Source of the DNA: Halovulum sp039190275
GTDB taxonomy: Bacteria > Pseudomonadota > Alphaproteobacteria > Rhodobacterales > Rhodobacteraceae
DNA: 15,806 nt
Assembly (NCBI GenBank): GCA_039190275.1
Contig: JBCCYF010000101.1
Span: 1 to 15,806, forward strand
Reading direction: 5' to 3'
How positions within the stretch are numbered: position 1 is the first letter of the stretch; each line of letters begins with the position of its first letter. The notes below the pieces were generated by a model. It searched no databases. It was not told where the DNA came from and saw nothing but the letters and a program-made list of their open reading frames with translations. This document shows positions 6,866 to 13,607 of this stretch, one piece after another. The position numbers and the translations under genes are program-made.

Positions 6866-7849
6866 TCATTCGGACTTGAACGCGTCCACGATAGCCTGAC
6901 CTTCTTCACCGGCCGCCTCCAGCCACTCGGCTGTCATTGTCGCACCGATCTCGCGCAGCTCGCCCATCAGGGCATCATTTGCCGGTTCGACCGTCATGCC
7001 GCCATCGCGCAGACCCTGCAGGGTAAAGCCCGTGTACTCCTTTGCGCGCCAGGTACCGGCGTATTCGGCGATGTTTGCGCAGGCGGTAATGACGTTTTTG
7101 CTGGTGTCAGAAACGCCATCCCAGACATCGGAGTTCACCATGATGTAATTGCGCGGCAGCCAGGCATCGACTTCGTAGAAGTGGCTCAGGCTCTCCCAAA
7201 CCTTGCGATCATAGCCTGTCGCCCCCGAAGAGACCATGGATTCCGCCACACCGGTTGCAAAGGCCTGGCTGATTTCGGCAGCCTCGATCTGAACCGGCAG
7301 CATCTTGGTCAGCTCGGCCAGCCGGTTGGTCGCGTTGTTGTAGGAGCGGAACTTGATCCCCTCCATATCCGCCACCGAAGAGACTTCCTTGTTGAAGTAC
7401 AAACCCTGCGGCGGCCAGGGCACGGAATAGAGCAGCGTCAGGTTCTGCTCGGCGAGCTTGGCTTCGAGCTGCGGTTTGGCAATGTCCCACAGCTTTGCAT
7501 GGTCGTCGAATGACGGCGAAAGGAAGGGGATCGAGTCCCAGCCGAAAATCGCATCCTCGTTCTGATGACCTGAGAGCAGACGCTCGCCGATCGGAACCTG
7601 GCCGGTCTGGATCGCACGTTTGATGTCCGCGCCAGCAAAGAGCGAGCCACCCGGATGGGTCGTGATCTCGATCTCTCCGCCGGTGCCGGTGGTGACGCAT
7701 TGCGCGAATTCAGCGCCGGTGACCGAGTGAAAATTCGAACCGGAATAGGCCATCGGCATATCCCATTTTTCTGCCAAAGCCGGCGCTGCGGCCGTAAGCG
7801 TTGTGGCCGCCACAATCGTTACGGCCGCGGCCGCTAGGGGTCTTTTCAT
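6866..7849 (-). CDS. dctP: TRAP transporter periplasmic substrate-binding protein (DctP family)
   Basis: 327 residues. A clear Sec signal peptide (basic MKRP, Ala/Thr/Val core) is probably cut after ALA at residue 26. The mature protein has the DctP fold. MEGIKFRSYNN holds Arg168, the place of the Arg that in most TRAP receptors binds the substrate carboxylate. IEAAEISQAFATGVAESMVS and YIMVNSDVW (235-243) match the other lobe and hinge. The solute therefore probably carries a carboxylate. GGAGAG before the ATG fixes the start. The gene follows the DadA-like gene by 39 bases, so transport and catabolism share a transcript. Family call is firm; the ligand is inferred only in broad class. Confidence 0.93.
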   Translation of the reverse strand: MKRPLAAAAVTIVAATTLTAAAPALAEKWDMPMAYSGSNFHSVTGAEFAQCVTTGTGGEIEITTHPGGSLFAGADIKRAIQTGQVPIGERLLSGHQNEDAIFGWDSIPFLSPSFDDHAKLWDIAKPQLEAKLAEQNLTLLYSVPWPPQGLYFNKEVSSVADMEGIKFRSYNNATNRLAELTKMLPVQIEAAEISQAFATGVAESMVSSGATGYDRKVWESLSHFYEVDAWLPRNYIMVNSDVWDGVSDTSKNVITACANIAEYAGTWRAKEYTGFTLQGLRDGGMTVEPANDALMGELREIGATMTAEWLEAAGEEGQAIVDAFKSE

Positions 7850-7888
7850 AGATGCTCTCCTGTTGGTCTGTCTGAGGGTTTTGTTGTT

Positions 7889-9133
7889 TCACCCCTTGAT
7901 CGCAAATCTTTGTGGATCATAAGCCGTCATGTCAATGTTTTGAGGTCTTTCGGTGATCATCGAGGCAATCAGTCGGCCGGTTTTGGGTCCCGATGTCAGG
8001 CCGATGTGGTGATGTCCGAATGCGGCGTACACACCCGTGCCGCCAATCTCACCAATCAGCGGCAAACTGTCAGCGGGCGCTGGCCTGTGACCCAGCCATT
8101 GCCGTTCATCGGTGTAGGTCAGGTCTGGAAAGGCCCGTTTGGTTTGTGTTCGCAGCAACTCAAGAGGTGCGTCCGTCGGTCCGGCCCGCAGCCCCCCAAA
8201 CTCCACCACACCCGCGCACCGCAGCCCTGCGGCCATCGGAGTGGCGACGAACTTGCCTGACGCAACCATGACGGGGCTGTGTGGTCCGCCGGACGGGCTC
8301 TCGAACACGATGTGATACCCGCGTTCGGACTCCAGAGGGACGTCGATGCCAAGTTTGCGCATCAGCGGTTTGGACCAGACGCCGGTGGCCAGCACCGCCT
8401 GGTCGCAGTCGAACCGGCCGGCATCCGTCTCGATCCCACTGATGCGCCCGTCACTGACGTCGAAGTCCCGGACCTCGGTCGTCACGATTGTGCCGCCCAA
8501 TCCCTGAAAAACCGACCCGAGTGCGGCCACATAGCCGCCGGGATCGCGGATGAACCCATGATCGCGCACTGTGGCAAGGCACTGGATGTCGCGGCCCAGG
8601 GCAGGGTCATAATCTTGAACCTCGGCCCCGTCGCGCAGGACCGGTTCAAAGCCCGCGTCTTTCCGCAAGTCCCACGTGTAGCGGTCGGCGTCAAATGCGG
8701 CCCGGCTGCGATAGGCGAAGCTATAGTCGCTTTGGGTTACCCAATCCGCAGCGTCGGTCTGCTTGACCAGCGATGTGTGCTGCTCGACACTATCCGCGAC
8801 AATATCGGTCAGGCCCCGGGCAATGCGACGGGTATCGGCGTCGTTTGCATGGCTCAGATAGCGCAGGAGCCAGGGCAGAAGACGGGGCAGATAGGCCCAG
8901 CGCAGGAACAATGGAAACTCGGCATCCACCAACATGCCGGGCGCTTTGCGGATCAGCCCCGGAGCGGTGACGGGTGCCACCGAACAGGCCGCAAGGACAC
9001 CCGCATTGCCGAAGGATGTTCCCTGCCCGGGCGGGGCGCGATCCACCAGCGTTACCTCGGACCCGAACCGCCGCAACCAGATCGCGGTCGAGACGCCGAC
9101 GATCCCGGCGCCGATCACGCACACCCTGTTCAT
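7889..9133 (-). CDS. FAD-dependent D-amino-acid dehydrogenase-like oxidoreductase (DadA/DAO family)
   Basis: 414 residues. The N-terminal FAD-binding motif is VIGAGIVGVSTA (residues 6-17), with acidic D31 at the end of strand 2 (TLVDR). GQGTSFGNAG (36-45), SERGYHIVF in the middle, GHRPAPADSLPLIG and the C-terminal GHHHIGLTSGPKTGRL match the DadA branch of the DAO family. Such enzymes oxidise the C-N bond of D-amino or N-substituted amino acids to 2-oxo acids and pass electrons to the respiratory chain. The start overlaps the end of the upstream cycloisomerase-like gene as ATGA, so translation is coupled. In this operon it is placed to oxidise either the imported solute or the product of the enolase-family enzyme. 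The specific substrate is unknown; sarcosine- or glycine-oxidase-like activity is an alternative. Confidence 0.85.
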   Translation of the reverse strand: MNRVCVIGAGIVGVSTAIWLRRFGSEVTLVDRAPPGQGTSFGNAGVLAACSVAPVTAPGLIRKAPGMLVDAEFPLFLRWAYLPRLLPWLLRYLSHANDADTRRIARGLTDIVADSVEQHTSLVKQTDAADWVTQSDYSFAYRSRAAFDADRYTWDLRKDAGFEPVLRDGAEVQDYDPALGRDIQCLATVRDHGFIRDPGGYVAALGSVFQGLGGTIVTTEVRDFDVSDGRISGIETDAGRFDCDQAVLATGVWSKPLMRKLGIDVPLESERGYHIVFESPSGGPHSPVMVASGKFVATPMAAGLRCAGVVEFGGLRAGPTDAPLELLRTQTKRAFPDLTYTDERQWLGHRPAPADSLPLIGEIGGTGVYAAFGHHHIGLTSGPKTGRLIASMITERPQNIDMTAYDPQRFAIKG

Positions 9134-10260
9134 ACCGTAGTGCCGCTTCGGCGCAGGGCGTAGCGCTCGACAGCATCCATGTTCACATCGCGCCCAAGCC
9201 CTGGACCATCGGGAACCACAACCTGTCCATTTCCCACCGGAAAGGTACCGTCGAGAATATCCTCGGTCAGGAAGTAGCTGGCCTGATAAAATTCGCAGCC
9301 CAGGGTAATCTCGGGTGTCGCCGCAATCATATGCGTCCCGGCCAGATGCGCCAGCCCGGTTTCAAACATGTCACCGCCATAGGCCGACATGCCGACGGCC
9401 GCCGCCATGCGGGCGACTGTTTGCGCCCGGGTGATCCCACCGGCTTTCATGATCTTAACCGACACCCCATCGGCGATTCCCAGTCGGATGGCATCCTGCA
9501 TATCCTCGGGGCCGAAGACGCTTTCGTCCGCCAGCAGCGGAACGTCGATCTTTTCCCGCAAGTCGGCCATCAGGCTGCGCAGATGCGCTCGCACCGGCTG
9601 CTCGATGAAACTTGGCTCGAAGGTTGCCACATCCCGAAGGCATGCCAGAGCCACGAGCGGATCCAGGCCCTGGTTATAGTCGACCCTCAGCTCGAACTCG
9701 GGGAAGTCCTTCCGCAACCGCTCCAGCCGCATGATGTCAAAGGTATGGCCCTGAAATCCGGTTTTCAGCTTGATGATCCGCAATCCATCCGCGCGGATCC
9801 GTTCCATCAGCCTAAGATCGGCGTCGAAGTCCGGATTGGCGATCGAACATGACAAGGGGATAGTCCCCCGCGCCTTGCCGCCCAGCAAGGCCCAGACCGG
9901 CAGTCCCGCAAGTCGGCCCTGCAGATCCAGCAGGGCTGAGTCCAGCGCTGCTTTGGCCTCGGTGCAGTGAGCGACGGCATGCTGTACAGTGGACATGATC
10001 GCCGCACGCTCGTCCACCCGACGCCCGGTCACCAGCGGGCGGATGTAGCGATCCAGCGCGGCAAAGCTGGCCTCGGCGGAACCGGTGAAAACCGACCAGG
10101 TCGAGGCCTCGCCGAAGCCATTTGTTCCGCCTTCCGAGGTCAGTCTGAGAACGACGATATCCACATGATCGCTGACCGTACCGATACCGTGCGACCGCCG
10201 GGCGTTGACCGGTACTGCCAGATGCCAGACGTCAAACGCGGTGATGCGTTCGGCGGTCAT
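9130..10260 (-). CDS. Enolase-superfamily enzyme, muconate-cycloisomerase (MLE) subgroup
   Basis: 376 residues from ATG 10260, chosen because it overlaps the upstream stop as TGATG; an ATG at 10272 would add four residues. It has the N-terminal capping domain and the barrel with a full MLE catalytic set: K164 and K166 in IKLKTG, metal ligands D194 (RVDYNQ), E220 (FIEQP) and D245 (ADES), and K269 (SVKIMK) on the opposite face. These keep the spacing I recall for muconate cycloisomerase I. The subgroup includes muconate and chloromuconate cycloisomerases, N-succinylamino-acid racemases, o-succinylbenzoate synthase and dipeptide epimerases. Sequence reading alone does not separate them. The downstream DadA-like oxidoreductase favours amino-acid racemisation; the lactonase-like amidohydrolase favours cycloisomerisation. 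Confidence 0.85.
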   Translation of the reverse strand: MTAERITAFDVWHLAVPVNARRSHGIGTVSDHVDIVVLRLTSEGGTNGFGEASTWSVFTGSAEASFAALDRYIRPLVTGRRVDERAAIMSTVQHAVAHCTEAKAALDSALLDLQGRLAGLPVWALLGGKARGTIPLSCSIANPDFDADLRLMERIRADGLRIIKLKTGFQGHTFDIMRLERLRKDFPEFELRVDYNQGLDPLVALACLRDVATFEPSFIEQPVRAHLRSLMADLREKIDVPLLADESVFGPEDMQDAIRLGIADGVSVKIMKAGGITRAQTVARMAAAVGMSAYGGDMFETGLAHLAGTHMIAATPEITLGCEFYQASYFLTEDILDGTFPVGNGQVVVPDGPGLGRDVNMDAVERYALRRSGTTV

Positions 10261-11945
10261 CAGCCCATCCATCGGCGCACCGGCGCGTTGCTTTGTTCAA
10301 GCGGTTGCACAATTACATCGACCAATGTCGGTCCATTGTGTGCCAACGCCTGTTTGAGGACCGGCTGCAGATCCGCGGGATCCTCGACCCGCCATGACGT
10401 TACGCCGTAGGCAGCAGCGACTGCCGCCTGGTCCACGCGGTCGAAGTCAACGTTGTGATACCGCCCGCCCTTGTCATCCTTCTGGCTGGCCTTGATCCAT
10501 CCGAAGCTGGCGTTCGACAGGACAATGTAGGTGATATCGGCACGGGCGCGGCAGACGGTTTCGAGTTCCCCAGCCGTGAACCCGAACGAGCCATCACCCA
10601 TCAGCGCCACAATTTTAGCGCCGGGGCGCGCATACCAGGCGCCCAGGGCCGCAGACATTGCATAACCCAATGCGCCATGCGCGCGGTTGGTAATGAAGTG
10701 TCGACCTGCGGTGGGCAGCGGATGATAGGCGCAGAGGTAAGGGCAACTTGTTCCGGGATCCGACAGGATCACCGCATCCTCGCCCAGTTCGCCGGTAAGC
10801 GTCTTGATCACACGTTCAGGTCGTATCGGGATCTGATCGGTGGCGTGGCTGTTAAAGATGTTGAACTTGCGGGTTTTTATGCCGGTAGCGCGGTCCGCAC
10901 CGCCAAAACGCGGCAGTGTGCCAACGCCATCCAGCACCTCGTGGACCATGTCCAAAGCCAGGGCCAGATCCCCGACGACACCCGCGTCGGTCGGGTAGTT
11001 TGCCCCGATGACCATCGGATCGCTGTCAAAATGTACGATGCGGGAGCCTGGCTTGGGTGCTTCCCAGCGCGCGGTTGTGGTCGAACCGGCCCGGCAGCCC
11101 ATGAACACGACCAGATCGGCGGCGTCCATCGCCTCCCAGGTTTCATCGGTTCCACCATTCGAGCCGACAACGCCGATGCAGTTTGGATGCACCTCGGCCA
11201 GCGAACCCTTGCCCGAGATGGATGTGGCAACCGGGATGTCCAGCCGTTCCGACAACCGGGCAAGGGCGGTCGTTGCGCCAGCGATCAACACGCCGCCGCC
11301 ACAGACGATCAACGGGCGCTCGGCGCTCAGCATCGCCTCAACAGCACGCTCAACCGCGCCGCGGTTCGGGCCCGCGCGGTAGGCCGGAAAGGCGCTGTGT
11401 TCCTGGTCGGCCCAAATGTCTTCGGGGTCTACCTGGTCGTACTGAATATCATACGGAAGGCCCAGATGCGCCGCACCGGGCCGCCCCGTGGTCATCGCGC
11501 GAAACGCCCCGCGCACCATCCGCGGAATGTGCGCTGCCTGTTTGATCACCGTGTTCCACTTGGTCAGAGGCCGCATCAGCGCCTCCTGATCAACCTCGGT
11601 CAGCGGATATTTCCCATATGTCCCGACCGAGATATCGGTGGTAATCCCCAGAACGGCATAGGAGCTTTCGTTGGCTTCGATAAGGCCCGGCAGGATATAG
11701 GTTGCTCCGCCCCCTGACGGCCCCTCGCACACACCGGGCCGGTTGGTCAGCCGGGCATAGGCGTCAGCCATGTAAGCCGCCGAGCGTTCGTCACGGGTAA
11801 GTATGTGAGTGATGCCATGGCCGGGCGTACGAAGCGCGTCATACAGCGGAAGGCTGGTATCGCCACAGAGGCCGAAAATATGCCGGACCCCATGCGCTGA
11901 CAGCATACGCACCATCGCTTCGGCGCCGTTCAGGCTGTTTGACAT
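10260..11945 (-). CDS. ThDP-dependent enzyme, acetolactate-synthase/decarboxylase type
   Basis: 561 residues from ATG 11945, with GGGGG just before it; an upstream extension to 12140 is rejected because it overlaps the divergent gene and looks non-coding. It has three domains. The PYR domain has catalytic Glu53 (TRDERSAAYMADAYAR) and LTEVDQEALMRPLTKW (115-130). A central domain follows (IVCGGGV, then GVVGSNGG). The PP domain has GDG at 450-452; D451 and N478 are spaced like the Mg-diphosphate ligands of the family, although the usual NN reads SNA. The family decarboxylates 2-oxo acids or joins them to an acceptor. It does not look like IlvB, Gcl or Xsc in detail, so the substrate is open. As first gene of the operon, coupled to the cycloisomerase-like gene, it may act on the 2-oxo acid made by the DadA-like enzyme. 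Confidence 0.86.
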   Translation of the reverse strand: MSNSLNGAEAMVRMLSAHGVRHIFGLCGDTSLPLYDALRTPGHGITHILTRDERSAAYMADAYARLTNRPGVCEGPSGGGATYILPGLIEANESSYAVLGITTDISVGTYGKYPLTEVDQEALMRPLTKWNTVIKQAAHIPRMVRGAFRAMTTGRPGAAHLGLPYDIQYDQVDPEDIWADQEHSAFPAYRAGPNRGAVERAVEAMLSAERPLIVCGGGVLIAGATTALARLSERLDIPVATSISGKGSLAEVHPNCIGVVGSNGGTDETWEAMDAADLVVFMGCRAGSTTTARWEAPKPGSRIVHFDSDPMVIGANYPTDAGVVGDLALALDMVHEVLDGVGTLPRFGGADRATGIKTRKFNIFNSHATDQIPIRPERVIKTLTGELGEDAVILSDPGTSCPYLCAYHPLPTAGRHFITNRAHGALGYAMSAALGAWYARPGAKIVALMGDGSFGFTAGELETVCRARADITYIVLSNASFGWIKASQKDDKGGRYHNVDFDRVDQAAVAAAYGVTSWRVEDPADLQPVLKQALAHNGPTLVDVIVQPLEQSNAPVRRWMG

Positions 11946-11960
11946 TCTACCCCCGATGTT

Positions 11961-11996
11961 TGCACCGAAGATTGTGCATCGCTTGAACAGGGTCAA
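11961..11996 (-). promoter_or_regulatory. Putative promoter of the ThDP-MLE-DadA-TRAP operon with flanking inverted repeat
   Basis: Read on the minus strand, TTGACC (11991-11996) and AATCTT (11968-11973) are 17 bases apart, giving a start about 15-20 bases before the ThDP gene. TGCAC (11961-11965) and GTGCA (11974-11978) form an inverted repeat that exactly brackets the -10, as a repressor site would. The -35 is strong (5 of 6) and the -10 weak (3 of 6). Function is inferred. Confidence 0.4.
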
Positions 11997-12009
11997 CGCC
12001 CCGCGCGCT

Positions 12010-12034
12010 ATTTGCTTTTCATTTCCCGGCAAAT
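12010..12034 (+). repeat. ATTTGC/GCAAAT inverted repeat upstream of the racemase gene
   Basis: ATTTGC (12010-12015) and GCAAAT (12029-12034) are perfect 6-base arms with a 13-base spacer, 29 bases before the ATG of the Asp/Glu-racemase-like gene, in the divergent region 11946-12063. It could be a regulator site for the plus-strand gene. No good -35/-10 pair was found for that gene. Confidence 0.3.
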
Positions 12035-12063
12035 CGGCATTTTGGACCGGACAGGAGATACCC

Positions 12064-12813
12064 ATGCAGCAACGGGGCGGCAAAACGGTATATGGGGCAA
12101 GCGTCGGCATACTGATGCTTGAGACACGATTCCCGCGCATACCCGGCGATATCGGGAACGCCGGGACATGGCCCTTTCCGGTGCACTATCGTGTGGCCGA
12201 AGGGGCCACGCCGGACAATGTCGTGCGCGGGGATCCGTTGGAACGGCTTGACGCATTCATTGAGGCCGGGCGCGCACTTGTCGCCATGGGATGTGACGGG
12301 ATCACCACGAATTGTGGATTTCTGAGCCTGTTGCAAGAGCCACTGAAACAAGCCCTTGGGGTGCCGGTGGCAAGTTCGGCGCTTATGCAAGCGGGCATGA
12401 TCCAGCGCCTTTTGGCAGCCGATACGCATGTGGGCATCGTAACAATTTCGGCAAATACGCTGACCTCGGCGCATCTTTTGGCGGCCGGTGTTCCCCAGGA
12501 TGTTCCGGTCATAGGCACCGATGGGGGGGTGTTTACCCGCGATGTTCTTGGTGACGCCTACACGATCGACTTTGAGGCGTGCAGAAGTGAGGTGGTTGAG
12601 GCCGGTGTGCGGTTGGTACGCGATCATCCGGCGACGGGGGCGATCCTTTTGGAGTGTACCAATATGGTTCCCTTTGCACCCGATGTGCGTCAGGCCACCG
12701 GATTGCCCGTGTATTCAATATATACTCTGGTGCAGTGGTTTCAGGCCGGGCTTACGCCGCCGGTGTTCCCGGGGCGGATTTGGGATGCGCGGCACGCGAA
12801 CCATCCGGGGTAG
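12064..12813 (+). CDS. Aspartate/glutamate racemase-superfamily protein
   Basis: 249 residues from ATG 12064, with AGGAG (12053-12057) six bases ahead; an in-frame extension leftwards would run antisense through the ThDP gene and is rejected. The two catalytic cysteines of the superfamily are present: C84 in ITTNCGFL and C198 in LLECTNM, each in the lobe expected for the two-base mechanism. HVGIVTISANT and the GTDGG region fit the duplicated Rossmann-like halves. The N-terminal FPRIPGDIGNAGTWPFPVHY is a distinctive stretch of an uncharacterised subgroup. Relatives include Asp/Glu and hydantoin racemases, maleate isomerase and arylmalonate decarboxylase. It diverges from the ThDP-TRAP operon and may supply the stereoisomer used by the DadA-like enzyme. 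Its last 62 bases overlap the converging GntR gene. Confidence 0.83.
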   Translation: MQQRGGKTVYGASVGILMLETRFPRIPGDIGNAGTWPFPVHYRVAEGATPDNVVRGDPLERLDAFIEAGRALVAMGCDGITTNCGFLSLLQEPLKQALGVPVASSALMQAGMIQRLLAADTHVGIVTISANTLTSAHLLAAGVPQDVPVIGTDGGVFTRDVLGDAYTIDFEACRSEVVEAGVRLVRDHPATGAILLECTNMVPFAPDVRQATGLPVYSIYTLVQWFQAGLTPPVFPGRIWDARHANHPG

Positions 12814-13549
12814 GGCGGGGTTTGGTCTGCGAACGGCGCGCGACAGCATCGCGGCCCAGGCACTGGGTATAGTCCGCAAGATCATCCAGCGCACCGACGA
12901 CACGGTCACCATCCTGTGCCTCGACCGCCTCCAACACGCGACCATGCAACTCAAGAATACGCGCCCGTGATCGTTCGGTGAAGGTGATCATGTTCATCAG
13001 CGGTTGCATTGCCTCGACCGCACCGGCCAGTTGGTAGGACAGCACGGGGTTACCGGCGGCGTCGACCAGTGCACGATGAAACTGCACGTCGGAGGCACAA
13101 AAGTCTTCGTCGCTGAGTTCCGGATCCGCCTGTCGAGCGATTTCCGCACGCATCTGAGCCAGATGCCACACCGCCCGGCGCTGGGCAGCCAGCCGCGCGC
13201 AGGCCCGCTCGAGCACGTATCGGGCCTCGCAGGCGGATTCGAAACTGACCGCATTCATGGACAACAGAAGCGTTGAGGTCGTGATGTGCTGTCCGTAGGC
13301 CTCGGCATAGGACAGCCGCCTGACAAATGCCCCGCCCGACGCGCCGCGCTGGGTCCGGATAAGTGATTGTGCCGCCAGCCGTTTGAGCGCCTCGCGCACG
13401 GTCGGGCGGGATACATCGAAGTGATCCGCCAGTTCTGTTTCCGAAGGAAGGCGCGCATCCGCGAGCAGGTCGCCCGCGACAATCGCGTCGCGCAGTGCTG
13501 TGGCAATCTGCGTCGATAAATCGGAGGGGCTTGAGGGATCAATTTTCAT
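12752..13549 (-). CDS. GntR-family transcriptional regulator, FadR/FCD subfamily
   Basis: 265 residues. The N-terminal winged helix-turn-helix covers about 10-78, with the GntR signature LPSETELADHFDVSRPTVREALKRL (34-58) and a wing at RTQRGASGGAFV. The C-terminal all-helical FCD ligand domain runs from about 100 to 235. Its metal-site residues D154 and H158 (DVQFHRAL) and H202 (LHGRVLEAV) are present, but the last usual His, in an AM-x-x-HL context, appears to be Leu224. The final 30 residues are a Pro/Arg/Ala-rich tail, partly encoded antisense to the racemase gene. FCD regulators usually repress catabolic genes until an organic acid or amino acid binds. A palindrome touching its start codon suggests autoregulation together with the divergent DUF2182 operon, and it may also act on the TRAP operon. 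Confidence 0.9.
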   Translation of the reverse strand: MKIDPSSPSDLSTQIATALRDAIVAGDLLADARLPSETELADHFDVSRPTVREALKRLAAQSLIRTQRGASGGAFVRRLSYAEAYGQHITTSTLLLSMNAVSFESACEARYVLERACARLAAQRRAVWHLAQMRAEIARQADPELSDEDFCASDVQFHRALVDAAGNPVLSYQLAGAVEAMQPLMNMITFTERSRARILELHGRVLEAVEAQDGDRVVGALDDLADYTQCLGRDAVARRSQTKPRPTPDGSRAAHPKSAPGTPAA

Positions 13550-13586
13550 TTGTCAGACAATTAAAAACCTGCCATTGCGGAATCAA
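13550..13586 (-). promoter_or_regulatory. GntR-type operator and putative leaderless promoter of the regulator
   Basis: TTGTCAGACAA (13550-13560) is a perfect 5-1-5 palindrome resembling FCD/FadR operators (T-x-GT-x3-AC-x-A). It is immediately adjacent to the regulator's ATG (13549). On the minus strand TTGATT (13581-13586) and TAATTG (13558-13563) are spaced by 17 bases, which would start the mRNA at or within a few bases of the ATG. No Shine-Dalgarno is visible, so a leaderless transcript is likely. Repressor bound here would cover the -10 and start site and sit upstream of the DUF2182 operon. Confidence 0.6.
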
Positions 13587-13607
13587 GCGCTGAATTGGGA
13601 GGTCAGC

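Noticed and set aside
8279..9163. Plus-strand frame of 294 codons opposite the DadA-like gene
   Set aside because: It is antisense to an FAD enzyme with clear motifs and has no ribosome binding site or domain features.
10455..11717. Long plus-strand frame (420 codons) opposite the ThDP gene
   Set aside because: The minus strand encodes a complete ThDP enzyme with recognised motifs; the plus frame has low-complexity, Arg/Gly/His-rich composition and no family features, typical of antisense frames in high-GC DNA.
11941..11949. GACATTCTA near the ThDP start codon, shared with the 2607-2621 palindrome
   Set aside because: Only one half-site-like 9-mer with no symmetry, containing the start codon; 9-base matches occur by chance in a window of this size.
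11809..12063. N-terminal extension of the racemase-like protein
   Set aside because: It runs antisense into the ThDP gene and has no conserved features; the ATG at 12064 has a good AGGAG.
11946..12140. N-terminal extension of the ThDP protein
   Set aside because: It would overlap the divergent racemase gene and its promoter region. The ATG at 11945 has a GGGGG site and begins where ThDP enzymes of this type begin.
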